Positions 1 through 10,349 of a stretch of DNA of 25,532 nucleotides are shown one piece after another. Under the pieces are notes generated by a model that was given only the letters and a program-made list of their open reading frames with translations, was not told where the DNA came from and did no database searches. Position 1 is the stretch's first letter. Each line of letters opens with the position of its first letter. This DNA is from Darksidea phi (taxonomy: Eukaryota; Ascomycota; Dothideomycetes; Pleosporales; Lentitheciaceae), in the NCBI GenBank assembly GCA_030770425.1, contig JASJFT010000366.1, positions 1 through 25,532 on the forward strand, read 5' to 3'. The position numbers and the translations under genes were made by a program.

Positions 1-401
1 GGTAACGCGTCGCGAAAAGTTGATGAGGGTGGCCACTCGCTTAGAATGGCCACTCGCTACGTAAACACGTTATAGGGGGTTTTTTCTTAAGAAAAAACTA
101 TATTACGTAACTATGAGCACGTATTCTTTGGCTGCGCCATATTTCAGCGTTACTTGCATTCCCAAACACTTTTAGATGGATCATGCTAACATTTCAAAGA
201 CCATGGATTGTAATCGAGAGCTCTGTTCGCTTTTTAAACATCGGCAACGTCATGTCCTCCTCGTTGAACGTCACGAGCTACGAAGTTTGGAACGCATTCC
301 ACGTTTATTCTTCATAGCATGCATCCTAAGCCTAGTATAAGCTATTCTTGCGCCAGTCCACGGCTTCCACCACATTGCACAAAGTCAATCATCCTGGACC
401 A
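1..401. other. Left-edge intergenic DNA with repeats, no gene
   Basis: I see no coding sequence here. A 12-bp direct repeat (tggccactcgct) lies at 30-41 and 47-58. A perfect 20-bp palindrome lies at 79-98, centred on cttaag, with imperfect outward extension of its arms (acgttatag on the left against tatattacgt on the right). This looks like the end of a decayed mobile element, but no transposase is visible, so that is inference. The remainder (100-401) is the 3' flank of the NmrA-like gene. Confidence 0.5.
79..98. repeat. Perfect 20-bp palindrome
   Basis: The left arm gttttttctt and the right arm aagaaaaaac are exact reverse complements with no spacer. It is AT-rich and flanked by a longer imperfect inverted repeat. 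It could fold into a hairpin or mark a transposon terminus; nothing in the sequence decides between these. Confidence 0.7.
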
Positions 402-1340
402 CTATGCGAACACATCCTTATGAGCCTCGACCCAATCAGCAAACGAAGTTGGTTCCCGCCCTAAATATTTCCTCAAGTTTTCGGCAGCCGGATCCCAAAA
501 GTCCTCTTGCAACCAAGTTTTGGGGGGTGCGTTCTCCTTCATGGCCTTCAAGATACTTTCCACAATCGGTTTGGGGAGGTGCTTCATCTGTTCACAAAAC
601 TCCTCTTCGCTGATCTCCTTAATTTTAATTTCCCTTCCAAGTACGCTGGAGACAATACCGAATGCTTCCTTCAGAGGCATGATCTTCGGTCCGCAAAGGA
701 AGAAGCTCTTGCCGTTCTTCTCGTTCTCAGGGACTCTGGAGGAGGGCGTTGTGAGGAGGGTGCCAACAACAGCACCGATGTCCTCCGGCGCGATGAAATC
801 GAAGCGAGATTCCGGACTGATAAGGTTGACTTCACCCTTCTTGATACCTTCAAGCTCCCAGAATATGTTACTGTTGAAGTATCCAGGTCGCACGGCAACA
901 TACTTTAGGCCGGATTGACTGAGCTCGATCTCAACTTGAGCATGCACTCGCGGGATGAAATCGTAGTTTTTCGCTTCCTCGGCAGAAGGGCGCACGCTGA
1001 TTGAGGACAGAAGGACGATCTCGGTGATGCCGGACTCTTTCAGCGCTTCGAACGCGCTTCTCATGGAGTCCGGAATGTCGTGGACCATGTATACGAAAGC
1101 AATCGTTGCACTGGACTGAGCGACTGCGGCTTCCAAGGAGGAGGGATCTGAGAGGTCGGCTTGGATGCGCACGAAGCCTGCTTCCTTCTCGTCGGTTTCG
1201 CTCAAGCCTGGGATGGCTTTGCTTGTGTTGCGCATCGCAAGCCAGACTTTTGCGCCGCGTTTAGCTGCAGAGATAGCTGCTGCACGGCCAACTGCGCCCG
1301 CTGCGCCGAAAATAAGAACATTGTTGGAGGAGCTAGACAT
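402..1340 (-). CDS. NmrA-like NAD(P)-binding protein (atypical SDR)
   Basis: A single-exon gene of 312 residues, the usual length for NmrA-like atypical short-chain dehydrogenases. The N-terminus has a beta strand (VLIFG) followed by the dinucleotide-binding loop GAAGAVG at residues 12-18, the hallmark of a Rossmann fold. A second strand, KVWLAMRN, ends in an arginine that commonly contacts NADP phosphate. A later segment, YVAVRPGYF, corresponds to the family's substrate-side loop. No classical YxxxK catalytic pair is evident, as is usual for NmrA-type proteins, which may act as redox-sensing regulators or as reductases/isomerases. The start at 1340 has no in-frame competitor upstream and places the glycine motif at the expected distance. 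The gene lies 330 bp downstream of the MFS transporter on the same strand; co-function is possible but not shown. The substrate is unknown. Confidence 0.9.
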   Translation of the reverse strand: MSSSSNNVLIFGAAGAVGRAAAISAAKRGAKVWLAMRNTSKAIPGLSETDEKEAGFVRIQADLSDPSSLEAAVAQSSATIAFVYMVHDIPDSMRSAFEALKESGITEIVLLSSISVRPSAEEAKNYDFIPRVHAQVEIELSQSGLKYVAVRPGYFNSNIFWELEGIKKGEVNLISPESRFDFIAPEDIGAVVGTLLTTPSSRVPENEKNGKSFFLCGPKIMPLKEAFGIVSSVLGREIKIKEISEEEFCEQMKHLPKPIVESILKAMKENAPPKTWLQEDFWDPAAENLRKYLGREPTSFADWVEAHKDVFA

Positions 1341-1670
1341 CTTGGTTGATCTCTGATGGTTTGGAGCCCCTCAAGACGCGGCAGGAACTAACTAAATAAT
1401 TCTCTATCGTACGAGTGGAGAGCATATTCCAAACTCTGTACCCCCGGACGCGGTGCGCCCCGATGAGGGGTGGTATCATGATTAATCAAATAGTATGCAG
1501 TGCATGGCGGTGATCCAATCAGTATCTGGCATGTTGGTAAGCCGACGTCAATCGCCACCCTGTATGCCCCGAACCTCCGAGAATTTCGGAACCTCGCTGC
1601 TCGCATCGCACATTTGCTCAATCTCCGGACGAATATCCCCGGGGTCTTCATCTCTTTGGAAGCTCGGATC
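1341..1670. other. Intergenic spacer between MFS and NmrA-like genes
   Basis: About 330 bp holding the 3' end of the MFS transporter transcript and the promoter of the NmrA-like gene, both on the minus strand. I see no coding sequence, strong TATA box or structured RNA. Confidence 0.6.
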
Positions 1671-3314
1671 CTATACCGTATACCTGAACCAGGGCACACT
1701 ATCAGCAAGTTCCCTTTCGAGCATCTTCTGCTCTTCTGTTAGATCCTGAGCACCAGCTTCCATCGAAACCCTGTCCCTCTTCGCATTTTCCAAGCGACAC
1801 CAGGTCGACATAAAGAATGTCAGGAAGAACGCCATGCTTCCTCATATCAGTCAACGTCCGCAAGCCCACTAGGAGTGAGCACTTACCTCACAAAGCCGAT
1901 CAGGATGCTATACCCAATGATGAATCTGGGACCGTCGCGGGTGAGATAAACGTACGAAGCAATGATACCCCCACAGTTCCCGCCCATGACTTGCATTGCG
2001 ATACCTGTCCCTCTCTTCAAGCTGCCACCAATATTCCCACTATTCCACGCCATGCCTAGCGGAATCTGCGGGTAAATTCCAATGGCGGCAAATACAGTTC
2101 CTGTATATTGTATGCTAGGTTTTCCACTTGCTGCAAGTAGCGCGAACCCCACGATCGCAACGAGCTGGAAGCCCATCAAGAACACGCCCCGTTTCTTTAC
2201 CTTGTCTGCATACCAACTTGCTGCAATTGTAAAAAAGCAGGCGCAAACGTACGGTGGCACGGACATAAGCTGCGCATCGTTGGCCGTGTAGCCCATATTC
2301 TTGATGATGGTCGGCAGGAAAAGTGCAAACGAATAAATGGGGCAGAAGCCAGCCATGCAAATAAGCATGTGAATATAGATCTTCCAGTCGCGGATCGCTT
2401 GCCAGACGTATTTCATGTTGAAGTCGTTCGAGAGATGGCCGTGGTCTGCTTGTAGGCGGCGCTGCACTTCGTCACGTTCCTTTTCGGAGAGAAAGCGAGC
2501 GCTGTTGACATTAGTAAACGTTTAAGCCCGTGAGGAAGACGACTAAGACTCTTCCAAAGAAGGGGTAATACTTACGTCGCTGGATAGTCATATATGCACC
2601 AGTACGCCACCATGCTCACCAGGATACTCAGCAACCCTTCCAGAATGAAGATCCAAGACCATGCCGCAATTCCTGCAACTCCATTCATTTCCGCAATGCC
2701 CCTGGCCAGGATTCCACCGAATGCGCCCGCCAGCGTCGCCGCACTAAAGAACATAGCCATTCGGAATCCACATTCGTGTCTCGCATACCATTGTGTAATA
2801 TAGTAATTCACGCCCGGGAACAATCCGCCTTCAAATACGCCTAGAAATACTCTAGTCGCCATCAGACCCGAGTAGTTCTTAACGAAACCTTGGCCGATCA
2901 TGAATGCCGACCAGCAGAACATTATGAATGTGAGCCAGATGGATGGCCGCGTGCGCTTCATCATCATGTTCGAGGGTATTTCGGCGGCGATGTAGAACGG
3001 GAAGAGAATGGCGAGGCAGTCGTTGTATTGCAGACCATGGAGGTGGAGATCTTGTTCCAGGCGGTCGAGGCGTGCATTGCCGATGTTTGTTCGATCGAGA
3101 AAGCATAGACTAAAAAAAATATTAGCTGCCGATGTGCTTATAACGTAGGTACTTACAGATATATCAGTGACATGAAGGGAATAATGTGCCAGTCAAGCTT
3201 CCGTAGAAGCTTTTTAGTTGCTGCCCTATCAAATCCCGCGGCCTCGACATTTCCAGATGCAACGTCTACCACCGCAGAAACGGCCGCGTTGCTTACTTCT
3301 TTCTTTTCTACCAT
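1671..3314 (-). CDS. MFS transporter, allantoate/nicotinate permease (ACS) family
   Basis: Four exons on the minus strand, 3314-3157, 3109-2576, 2501-1887 and 1836-1671, total 1473 nt and 490 residues, typical of the anion:cation symporter family (Dal5/Tna1/Seo1-like). Intron donors are GTAAGT in all three cases. Joining exons 1 and 2 creates the family signature LLCFLDRTNIGNARL, which anchors the model. Joining exons 2 and 3 gives YPATARFLSEKERDEV, the conserved central cytoplasmic loop. About 12 membrane helices are predicted by eye. The short fourth exon encodes a hydrophobic segment, then an acidic tail ending WFRYTV, like the usual FRY tail. The last intron has an AAG acceptor, the only weak splice site. 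It likely imports an organic anion such as nicotinate, allantoate, pantothenate or a small peptide; the substrate cannot be told from sequence. Confidence 0.88.
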
Positions 3315-4742
3315 GATCTATAAATTGGTTTTTGCTATTCCGTGGGTCGCCTGTCTTGTTTGTCCTTTTTTATAATGCCCTGCCGCGGTATCTTTAAAAC
3401 CGGGTGTAGCAATCTTTCAGCTTAGTCTCGGGGAGGAAAGTGAATATTTTTACCAAGTCGCACAAAGAGCGCGTTCATAAGGGTTATGGGCATGCTGAGG
3501 TTCTTTTATGTATTCGAACAACCCTAGGTTCAATGTGTGGATCTAGCCGCGGTAGAAGGTATCGAAGACCAATCTAGATTGCGACAGCTGTTCAAAATCT
3601 TGGTATTGATGATACACAGGATAATCCTTCCGGGACATTATTCGTTAGCCAAGATGCTGAGCGTGCGGGTGGCCTTGGGCTACGCTTTCTCGAGTTAGTG
3701 GAAGTGGCACAGCGGGTTACGCAGTAAGCAGCGCAGGGTTCATACGGTGAAAGATCAGCAAGGACAGGATTGTCCTCGCCACAGAATCTCTAGAATTTTT
3801 GACTAACTCGAGGGTAGGTACGTACCAATACCAACGTTAAGTTCCTGCTCTATGGCAATCTTTCAATGGCAGTATCATATGCTTCCTTCTCCCCTCACTT
3901 TTCAAGCGCCCGTGCGACCGTTTTGCATGCTTATGGTCGCTGTGCAGGGGGTGCGCCAAGCGGTCGAATGACGCTTGAGCATAATAAAATTATCTAAGCT
4001 TATCTTGTGTCACCTTCTGCAAAGGTTTGCTTGCATAATTAAAGGGATTGCGAAATTTTCCATTCCAGGTGCACCCCAATTCGCAGAATATTGCCCACTT
4101 TGGTCAGCCTCAGAAGCCGTGGAGTCAGCGGCAGTCTTAATGTAGTTACTTGTTATTGCAGCAAAAGTCATCAACAGTTAACCTAATCCCCGGTCGGACC
4201 CATGGATATCCGAGCAGCCAGCCAGGCGAATAACCTCACAAAATGCGGCTTAGTAACTACTTGTTTGGATGTAGAGTACATATTAAAAAAGTTCCTGAGC
4301 GCCAACAGCCAAAACAGAATTCGGTGCCTTAGCAGTGCCTATGGGAGTGGTCGCTACCATCTTCCCATAGCGACGGCTTCTTTGTTTTGCGCTACTGAAG
4401 GTATGCGCTCGTGGAGGTTCGAATGCGCTATCCTGTAAAAGTTCAACTGACACAAGCATTTTAGGTTTTGATGTAGGGAACCAGCAGCACAGCGAACAGC
4501 TGAAAATGACGTCTCAGGTCGCTCAATTGATTCGAATAAGTGGACTCGCGCGAGACTGGAGTAACCCAATTTCCGACGCTCACGAGCGTGCCAATCGGCA
4601 GGCTTCCCTGATTCCGTGGATACCTATATAAGCTGCCTTTGAGCTTCAACAGATGTTCTTCCACTCTGGTTTCCTCGCCTTCATAATTAGAAGAAGACGT
4701 CCTTTTGTTTACACCGTATTTGGAATTCTCGCTTCGATCACC
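3315..4742. other. Divergent intergenic region (MFS transporter / esterase)
   Basis: About 1.4 kb between two divergent genes, so it holds both promoters. No ORF here has recognisable protein character. Small inverted repeats are present: ctcgagttagt near 3690 is matched by actaactcgag near 3804, with an aggaca/tgtcct hairpin between them, and ctatggga (4339-4346) pairs with tcccatag (4363-4370). A clear TATA box precedes the esterase and is listed separately. Confidence 0.55.
4625..4631 (+). promoter_or_regulatory. TATA box of the esterase gene
   Basis: TATATAA lies 28 bp upstream of a possible ATG at 4653 and 118 bp upstream of the ATG at 4743. Transcription normally starts 30 or more bp after a fungal TATA box, so the first ATG would probably fall at or before the mRNA 5' end. 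This favours 4743 as the start codon. Confidence 0.6.
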
Positions 4743-5900
4743 ATGATCAATCGATCATTACAGTTCGGCCTGTTGGCCCTGTTTACGTTTGCCTTTGACA
4801 AGGCCACCTCCGCGGTCCTAATTCCGAAGCCTCTAGGCCGCTATACCGTCGGGCTGAGCACAATGAAACTCGTCGACTTCAAAAGAATAGACCCCTACCT
4901 GCCAAACAACCAGTCTCGCGCCATCATGATATCCGCATTCTACCCTGTCGCGGAAGCTGATGACAACTCAACTTTATGCCCGGTCCCGTACATGCCTCCA
5001 GCCTCGACAGCCTTCATGAACCAAGTCGCCTCTTCCTATGGTCTCTCAAATCGAACGTTCGAATCAATGCAATTGCAAGTAGCTTGCCCGTCGCACACCA
5101 AGACCTGCCTCTCTTCACACCAGAACTTCCCCCTCGTCATATTCTCACCCGGTCTTGGCGGCCCAAGGTTGCTCTACTCTGCCATCGCCCAGGATCTCTC
5201 AAGTTTCGGATACGTAGTCTTAACGATTGATCATCCCGGCGATGCCGCAATCGTCGAATTTCCGGACGGAACGGTTATTACCAGCGCGATTCCGAACGCA
5301 ACTACCGATGACGCCGCCGCATCAGTTGTCGTGCGTGCTCAAGATGCTAGTTTTGTTCTTGACTCCGTATCTCAGGCGTCCATCGCCGAGCAACTTATCC
5401 CCGGAGCTCGTTCCGGCCTGGACGTTCGGAAAGTGGTGATGTACGGGCACTCGTTGGGCGGTGCGACTGCTGCCTCGGCCGCATATGAAGACCCTCGAAT
5501 TGTTGGGGCTGTTGATTTAGATGGTAGACTGTTTGGGGATGTTATAACCGGCGGTCTTCCGAAGGACCGCTACTTCTTGCTGATGGACGTTCCGACGCAT
5601 AACATGACGAATGACCCTACACTAGCAGAGTTCTGGCCACACCTAAGTGGCTGGAAGCAGGAGCTTACCGTGCAAGGGGCGTTGCATTCGTCCTTCACGG
5701 ACATGCCACTTCTGGCGAGTTTACGTGGTATTCAGGACGTGGTGGAGCCTATTTTGGGGACAATCAAGGGGGAGAGGATGATGGAAATTCTGTACAAGTA
5801 TTTGACCGAGTTTTTCGAGGTTGTACTCAAAGGAAAGGAGGAGCATTTGCTTAACGGCCCGAGTAAGGAGTTTCCGGAAGTAGTGTTTCCTGAGTACTAG
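4743..5900 (+). CDS. Secreted PAF-acetylhydrolase-like alpha/beta hydrolase
   Basis: A single-exon gene. From the ATG at 4743 it encodes 385 residues; an in-frame ATG at 4653 would add 30. The later start is preferred because it gives a clean signal peptide (INRSLQFGLLALFTFAF) and fits the TATA box position. The nucleophile elbow GHSLGG has its serine at residue 237 (267 in the long form). Asp260 in VDLDGR and His315 in ALHSSFTDMP complete the triad. The Ser-Asp and Asp-His spacings, 23 and 55 residues, equal those of human plasma PAF acetylhydrolase (Ser273, Asp296, His351). An oxyanion-side motif, VIFSPGLGG, precedes the elbow. It should hydrolyse short-chain acyl esters of phospholipids or related lipids, probably outside the cell. 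Several N-glycosylation sequons (NQS, NST, NRT, NMT) agree with secretion. The natural substrate is not shown. Confidence 0.88.
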   Translation: MINRSLQFGLLALFTFAFDKATSAVLIPKPLGRYTVGLSTMKLVDFKRIDPYLPNNQSRAIMISAFYPVAEADDNSTLCPVPYMPPASTAFMNQVASSYGLSNRTFESMQLQVACPSHTKTCLSSHQNFPLVIFSPGLGGPRLLYSAIAQDLSSFGYVVLTIDHPGDAAIVEFPDGTVITSAIPNATTDDAAASVVVRAQDASFVLDSVSQASIAEQLIPGARSGLDVRKVVMYGHSLGGATAASAAYEDPRIVGAVDLDGRLFGDVITGGLPKDRYFLLMDVPTHNMTNDPTLAEFWPHLSGWKQELTVQGALHSSFTDMPLLASLRGIQDVVEPILGTIKGERMMEILYKYLTEFFEVVLKGKEEHLLNGPSKEFPEVVFPEY

Positions 5901-7770
5901 GACATGGCGGATGGCTTGTAAAAAGATATCAACCAAATCGAATTAGTAGCAGCCATTAGGTAGTCAAATACGCGGAATAGCCCAAAAAGGTGATATAAAA
6001 CGGTATTTCGTCCCGAATATATTAAAACATAAGAAGGTTGTTGAAACCAAAGGGGGTTAAAGTTGTCGCGTGAGACATCACGCGAGGGCAACGGCCCGAG
6101 TCTCACGAAAGAGTGCGTGCCGCATGCCGATATAAAGGTATTAAAAGGGTACATAAGAGATATATCGGCCTTTTGTACTAGTTCATGCGGAAGATATTTA
6201 GGCCACTCAAGAATTGTTATTATGCCTCAGGTTTATGTAGATGGAAGGTGCTCGCGCGCCCAGTAATATCAAACGGGATTTAACGGAGACAAGAGTAGCT
6301 TGAGATACTGGATGCGCTCGTGCGTGGATTCGCACTCGGCTTTCGAGGTAGTCGATCAAGAGACGTAAATGTCTCAAACCTATGGTGTCCTTCCCATCGC
6401 TTGTCTGACTTCGTTACAACTCCAAATCCGTGATGAAATGATATAATATATCCTACTTAACTTACACAAAAAACAAACCTTTGCTTCGGGAGAGATATGA
6501 TACTGTAGCTAGATCCGGCATAGTAACGGTGTTTCCTCTGGTAGGTATTACCAACTGTGGTATTATGCGGGGCGTTTTAGGCACCCAGTTTCTTGGTGCT
6601 GAATGAGCGGTGGTGGAGGAGGTCATAGCTGAATAAATAGCTTTGATAGCACATTATCTGCTTTAGTTGATGTGTATGTTAACGTAATTGATTCCAGCGC
6701 TCATGTAATCTGTAACGTGCTGGCGGTAGCGCTTCTTTACCAATACGAATCAGCTGGGATCCGGCGACTGGACTATATGTGATGAATGTGGTAATAAATA
6801 TAGGGAAACAAAATGCCGTTATCCTTGTACCCCAGTTCGTATTCCTCTCCATCTCTGTCAAATTTGTACTATTTGGTGGTGTCTGCTCAGTTTTCCACCT
6901 TATGGCAACGTTTTCTTGTTAAAGGATCGTGATCATCATCGTAATATTAAAAGGTTTCCACTGTGCCATGGAAATTTTATATTAGGCAGTCTCACATCTA
7001 CCATTTACCATTTCTTCATTCATCACCCAAGTCAGCCCTAACAAGCAAAGCGCGCGCTCTCCGCTTACTTCTAGATTGACTGAACACGGTTGATTCGGAC
7101 TGCCAGCTGGTACAGGATATCCGTACGCCTGCTTGTGCCTCCGTATAACAGTAAACTTGGAAAGAAATAGCGAGGTTATTCTTCATAATTTTACGATTTA
7201 GCAAAATGGCCGCGCCAACCTCAGACTTTATCACGCAAGGCATTATTTAACGGAGACATAAAAACACACCATCTCCAAACCTGCCATGTCCTGTGGATCC
7301 CGTCGCTGAATAGTAGTCTGCATTATGATTCAATCACTCGCCAACAATACAACAAACCCCCAATACCTCCATAAAAACAGCTCAAAGATAAAGCAAACCT
7401 TTGTGCCTCATGGGACTGACAGGATCTACTAGTAGGTCATCGCTTTGGCACGAACATAGAACGGTCTCTCTTTCCGAGGAAATCAATATCTCGGAAGAGG
7501 TAGGCCTGGAAAGTATAGCTCGGAAGGTATCAGGGTAAGCAGCGCCCACGCGGGCGGCGATGTAAATACAGAATCATTCCGCCGAAGGCAGTAGATATCG
7601 AGAAGCAAATGACAAAACTGGAAGGACAGAATGTAGCATATCGAACGCCTCAAGAACGCGATACGAAGGCGAATGCATCTAGAAGTCCGATCTTGTTACC
7701 AACTCTCGTTTAATGCAAATGCGTTCCTCTCACACTGGTATAATCGTACATCCCGCACGAACGTGCTCAC
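5901..7770. other. AT-rich convergent intergenic region with repeat copy 1
   Basis: Nearly 1.9 kb between the 3' ends of the esterase and the M18 aminopeptidase. The short ORFs inside lack recognisable protein character. It contains dispersed repeat copy 1 (5937-6128). Much of 6400-7400 is AT-rich and gene-free, as expected of decayed or RIP-affected DNA. A 14-bp direct repeat (atttaacggagaca) occurs at 6278-6291 and 7245-7258. Confidence 0.6.
5937..6128 (+). repeat. Dispersed repeat, copy 1 (RIP-like decayed copy)
   Basis: This aligns without gaps to 21207-21314 over its first 108 bp (90 of 108 positions identical by my count). After a divergent stretch it matches again over the segment gcgagggcaac...gccgcatgccg. 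Of the 18 differences in the first block, 11 are C-to-T or G-to-A in this copy relative to copy 2, and only one goes the other way. It starts 37 nt after the esterase stop codon. It has no coding capacity and could be a MITE, SINE or fragment of a larger transposon. Confidence 0.8.
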
Positions 7771-9752
7771 TCAGGCCTTGAATTCCACATCCACTGTCTC
7801 AAAATTCTCCAAAAAGCTTTGGAAAGCAAACACACCAAGCCCCGGATCTAAGCTACCAGTCGTAGCGCGTATGCTGTGCATACTCAACTGCGGAATGCCA
7901 CAATCAATCGCCCGCATGCCCGTAGCAGCGCTCAACATAGGCCCAACGGTACCACCACTCCTCGAATCATTCCGGATCTGGAATACCTGAAGCTTAGGGT
8001 CCTGCTTCCGGACGCCAGCATCCTTGTTTACGCAGCGGTGGAAGATGGCGGTTGAAACAGAATCTGTGGTCATATGACCATTTGGATCCGCGGATACGGC
8101 CGGACCGACGTTGAGACGCGGGGAGTGATTCTCCAGGTAGGCGTTTAGGAAGTTGGGGTTTACGGCGTGGATGACATCACTGCTGACGAGGAAGGAGTTC
8201 GCGTAGGTGCGGGAGACTAGGCTACGGACGCCTGTGTCAGCGAACCCGTCTACGATGCGCTCAATGACCGCAGGCAAGAAGTTGCCACGGGCGCCTTGTC
8301 GGAGGAGAGAGCCAACTTCCTCATCATCGAATAGAGCAACGACCTTGATTTGGGAGGAGTCTGCGGTCGATGTGTTAAGCAGCGCCTGGACTGCGGCCCA
8401 GGAGCAGAGCTTGTCATCAATGCGGCCGGCAAAAATGAATTCCTTCGCGAGGCCACCGAGCTGTGCGGGTTGGATATCAAAGAGCTCGAGCTCCCAGTTC
8501 ACGATGCTTGAGTCTAGCTGATGTTAGCGGAGCCCTTGTTGTCCCTTGATATGGTTAGATCCACTCACAGTCCGTGATACCGAGCTCATCGCTGATGGCT
8601 TTCACTAGCCTCTCGGGCTGTGTAGCTGCAAACGTACCCGCCCCACCAAGTACGCTCGCCTTCCACTCTCCTTCTTCTTTCGGGGACCCTCCGAGGTCTG
8701 AGTTATCCAATCCGACGATGGGCACCATTTGGGTTTCTTTATTAAAAGGTCCGACGGCAGCAGCTCCAAAATGCGGCGCTAGCGTCGGAATGCGTGCGAT
8801 CGGCCAGTCGAGCTTAACAAGTTTCGTCACAATCTTCCCGTTCTCCTTGAGAAGTACCCGCCCACCGATTCCTAGATCGCGATCCCACCAAGTGTTATTT
8901 AGTCCCCCAGCATAGGGCGCGACGCCTAGCTGTACGAAGCCCGCCTTCGTTCGCAACGTGGGAATAGGCTTCAGTCTCGCCGTCAAGGCGTCGATGTGCC
9001 CTGCTACAATGGCTGCGCCGTTGCCTGCCTCATAGCCATCGCCAATCCTGAATGTGGGGATCTGAAGTCAGCAAATCTCATCCAAAGGGTGTCTGCGTCA
9101 GATGTCTAGGACTCGTGCAACTGCGCTGACTTGCATATTGCGACGCGGGTACGTACGAGAATGCGATTAATGACGACCCATTTCGCTCAACATAGTATTT
9201 CCCACCCCGCTCCAAGTCCCAGCTATCACGCTCCGATAGCTTCTTATATCCGCTCCTCTTGAGGTCTTGTGCGACAGCATTTACAGCGTGGAAAACAGTT
9301 GGATTCGCAGTCATAAAATCGGTAAACGGCTTCGTGTACTTCTCCGGCCCCTCCTTCGACTTGACCTCTTCTTTCCGCTCGAACGCGGGGATCTCGGGGA
9401 TCTTGGGTGGAACAGGAGGCGGGTTCTGCTGCTGTTGTGGTGTGCCATAATCCTCATCAAGATCGATCAGATTGGAAGCGTACGGGGCTGCGATGCTGTG
9501 TCTGTGGCTCTCGTGAAAGGAAGCCACACTCGGACGTGGTGTCGTCTCAGCAGAGGCTTGAGCAGGCGACTGGTGAAACCGTAGGGAGCTCTGCGATGCA
9601 TGTTCTCGTGCCTGTAGGAACGGGTTCCCTCTCGGGCGATGTACCGTCGTGAAGGCGCGAGACAAGCTGGCGTGGCGTGGTGGGGGAGGCGGATCGGCGT
9701 ACAGGTCGGCCGTGGAAACCGTTTTGCGGAGGTTCGGATGGTTCTTGGTCAT
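7771..9752 (-). CDS. M18-family aminopeptidase (aminopeptidase I / aspartyl aminopeptidase type)
   Basis: Three exons, 9752-9157, 9047-8569 and 8513-7771, 1818 nt, 605 residues. Donors are GTACGT and GTGAGT. The acceptors at 9048 and 8514 restore the family sequence IAFSIGDGYEAGNG and then DYSSIVNWELELFD. The metal and catalytic residues of M18 peptidases are all present: His216 and Asp218 (AGHIDAL), Asp391 (GRIDD), Glu423-Glu424 (DDEEVGS), Asp471 (SSDVIHAVNPN) and His571 (MHSIR). It should be a dizinc aminopeptidase removing N-terminal residues in vacuole or cytosol. At 605 residues it is about 90 longer than yeast Ape1 (514, from memory). The excess is a low-complexity N-terminus of about 130 residues rich in Pro, Ser and His, with PPPPPRH and PPPVPPKIPEIP, resembling SH3 ligands. 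Whether that region acts as an Ape1-like targeting propeptide is unknown. Confidence 0.92.
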
Positions 9753-10349
9753 TTTGGGGAAGGGATATGTCTACTGGGCTCTAAGATTCAGAGATGGGAA
9801 GTGGGAGTGGGAGGATGAGAGCTGAGTCGGCGTCGTCAAGGTGATACGCAAGCTTCGAGATCGCCGTGGCGCGGTCGTGGAGGTGCAAGCTTGCCTAATG
9901 CGGTAGGCACAACTGCCGCAGCTCCAATCATGTGCACATGTTTCACAGCACGAGCTCTTGGGATGATCAGGTGGCGATGATAGTAACCACAAATGAATAG
10001 CCATGAAATTCTTCACTACAGATGCCGAAGCAGTCCTGCACGCTGGACGCCCATGATGAAAACTCCGCCGGATGCCCAGGTCCCAGATTGGGGACAAAAG
10101 TAATCAACCAAAAATCAAGCGAAGGTGTTATAGGGTACATTCCGCACAAGGGTATTAAAACGCACACACAATGATGAAGGAGAAGAGTGATTGGAAAAGC
10201 GTAGCCTTATTGAAATCGACGTAGAAGTCGAGCTGGCAATCGAGGCAAGCCATTGACGTTCCGAAGCCCACCCAAATATTCCATCGCCGAAGACACAACG
10301 ACCGATCCGGTATCATACAGCATCCCGTGAAGTCGTCATGGCATGGTTC
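9753..10349. other. M18 promoter region and inhibitor-2 3' flank
   Basis: About 600 bp upstream of the minus-strand aminopeptidase and downstream of the inhibitor-2 stop codon. I see no gene. No TATA box stands out at the expected place. Confidence 0.5.

Noticed and set aside
402..5900. NmrA-like, MFS transporter and esterase genes as a secondary-metabolite cluster.
   Set aside because: No backbone synthase, P450 or pathway transcription factor is present in the window; proximity alone is not evidence.
6679..6861. 60-residue minus-strand ORF in the AT-rich intergenic region.
   Set aside because: Short, isolated, with no homologous features and surrounded by decayed DNA; a chance frame is likely.
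6278..7258. 14-bp direct repeat (atttaacggagaca) at 6278-6291 and 7245-7258 as possible flanks of an insertion.
   Set aside because: About one 14-bp match is expected by chance in a window of this size, and there are no terminal inverted repeats or coding remnants inside.
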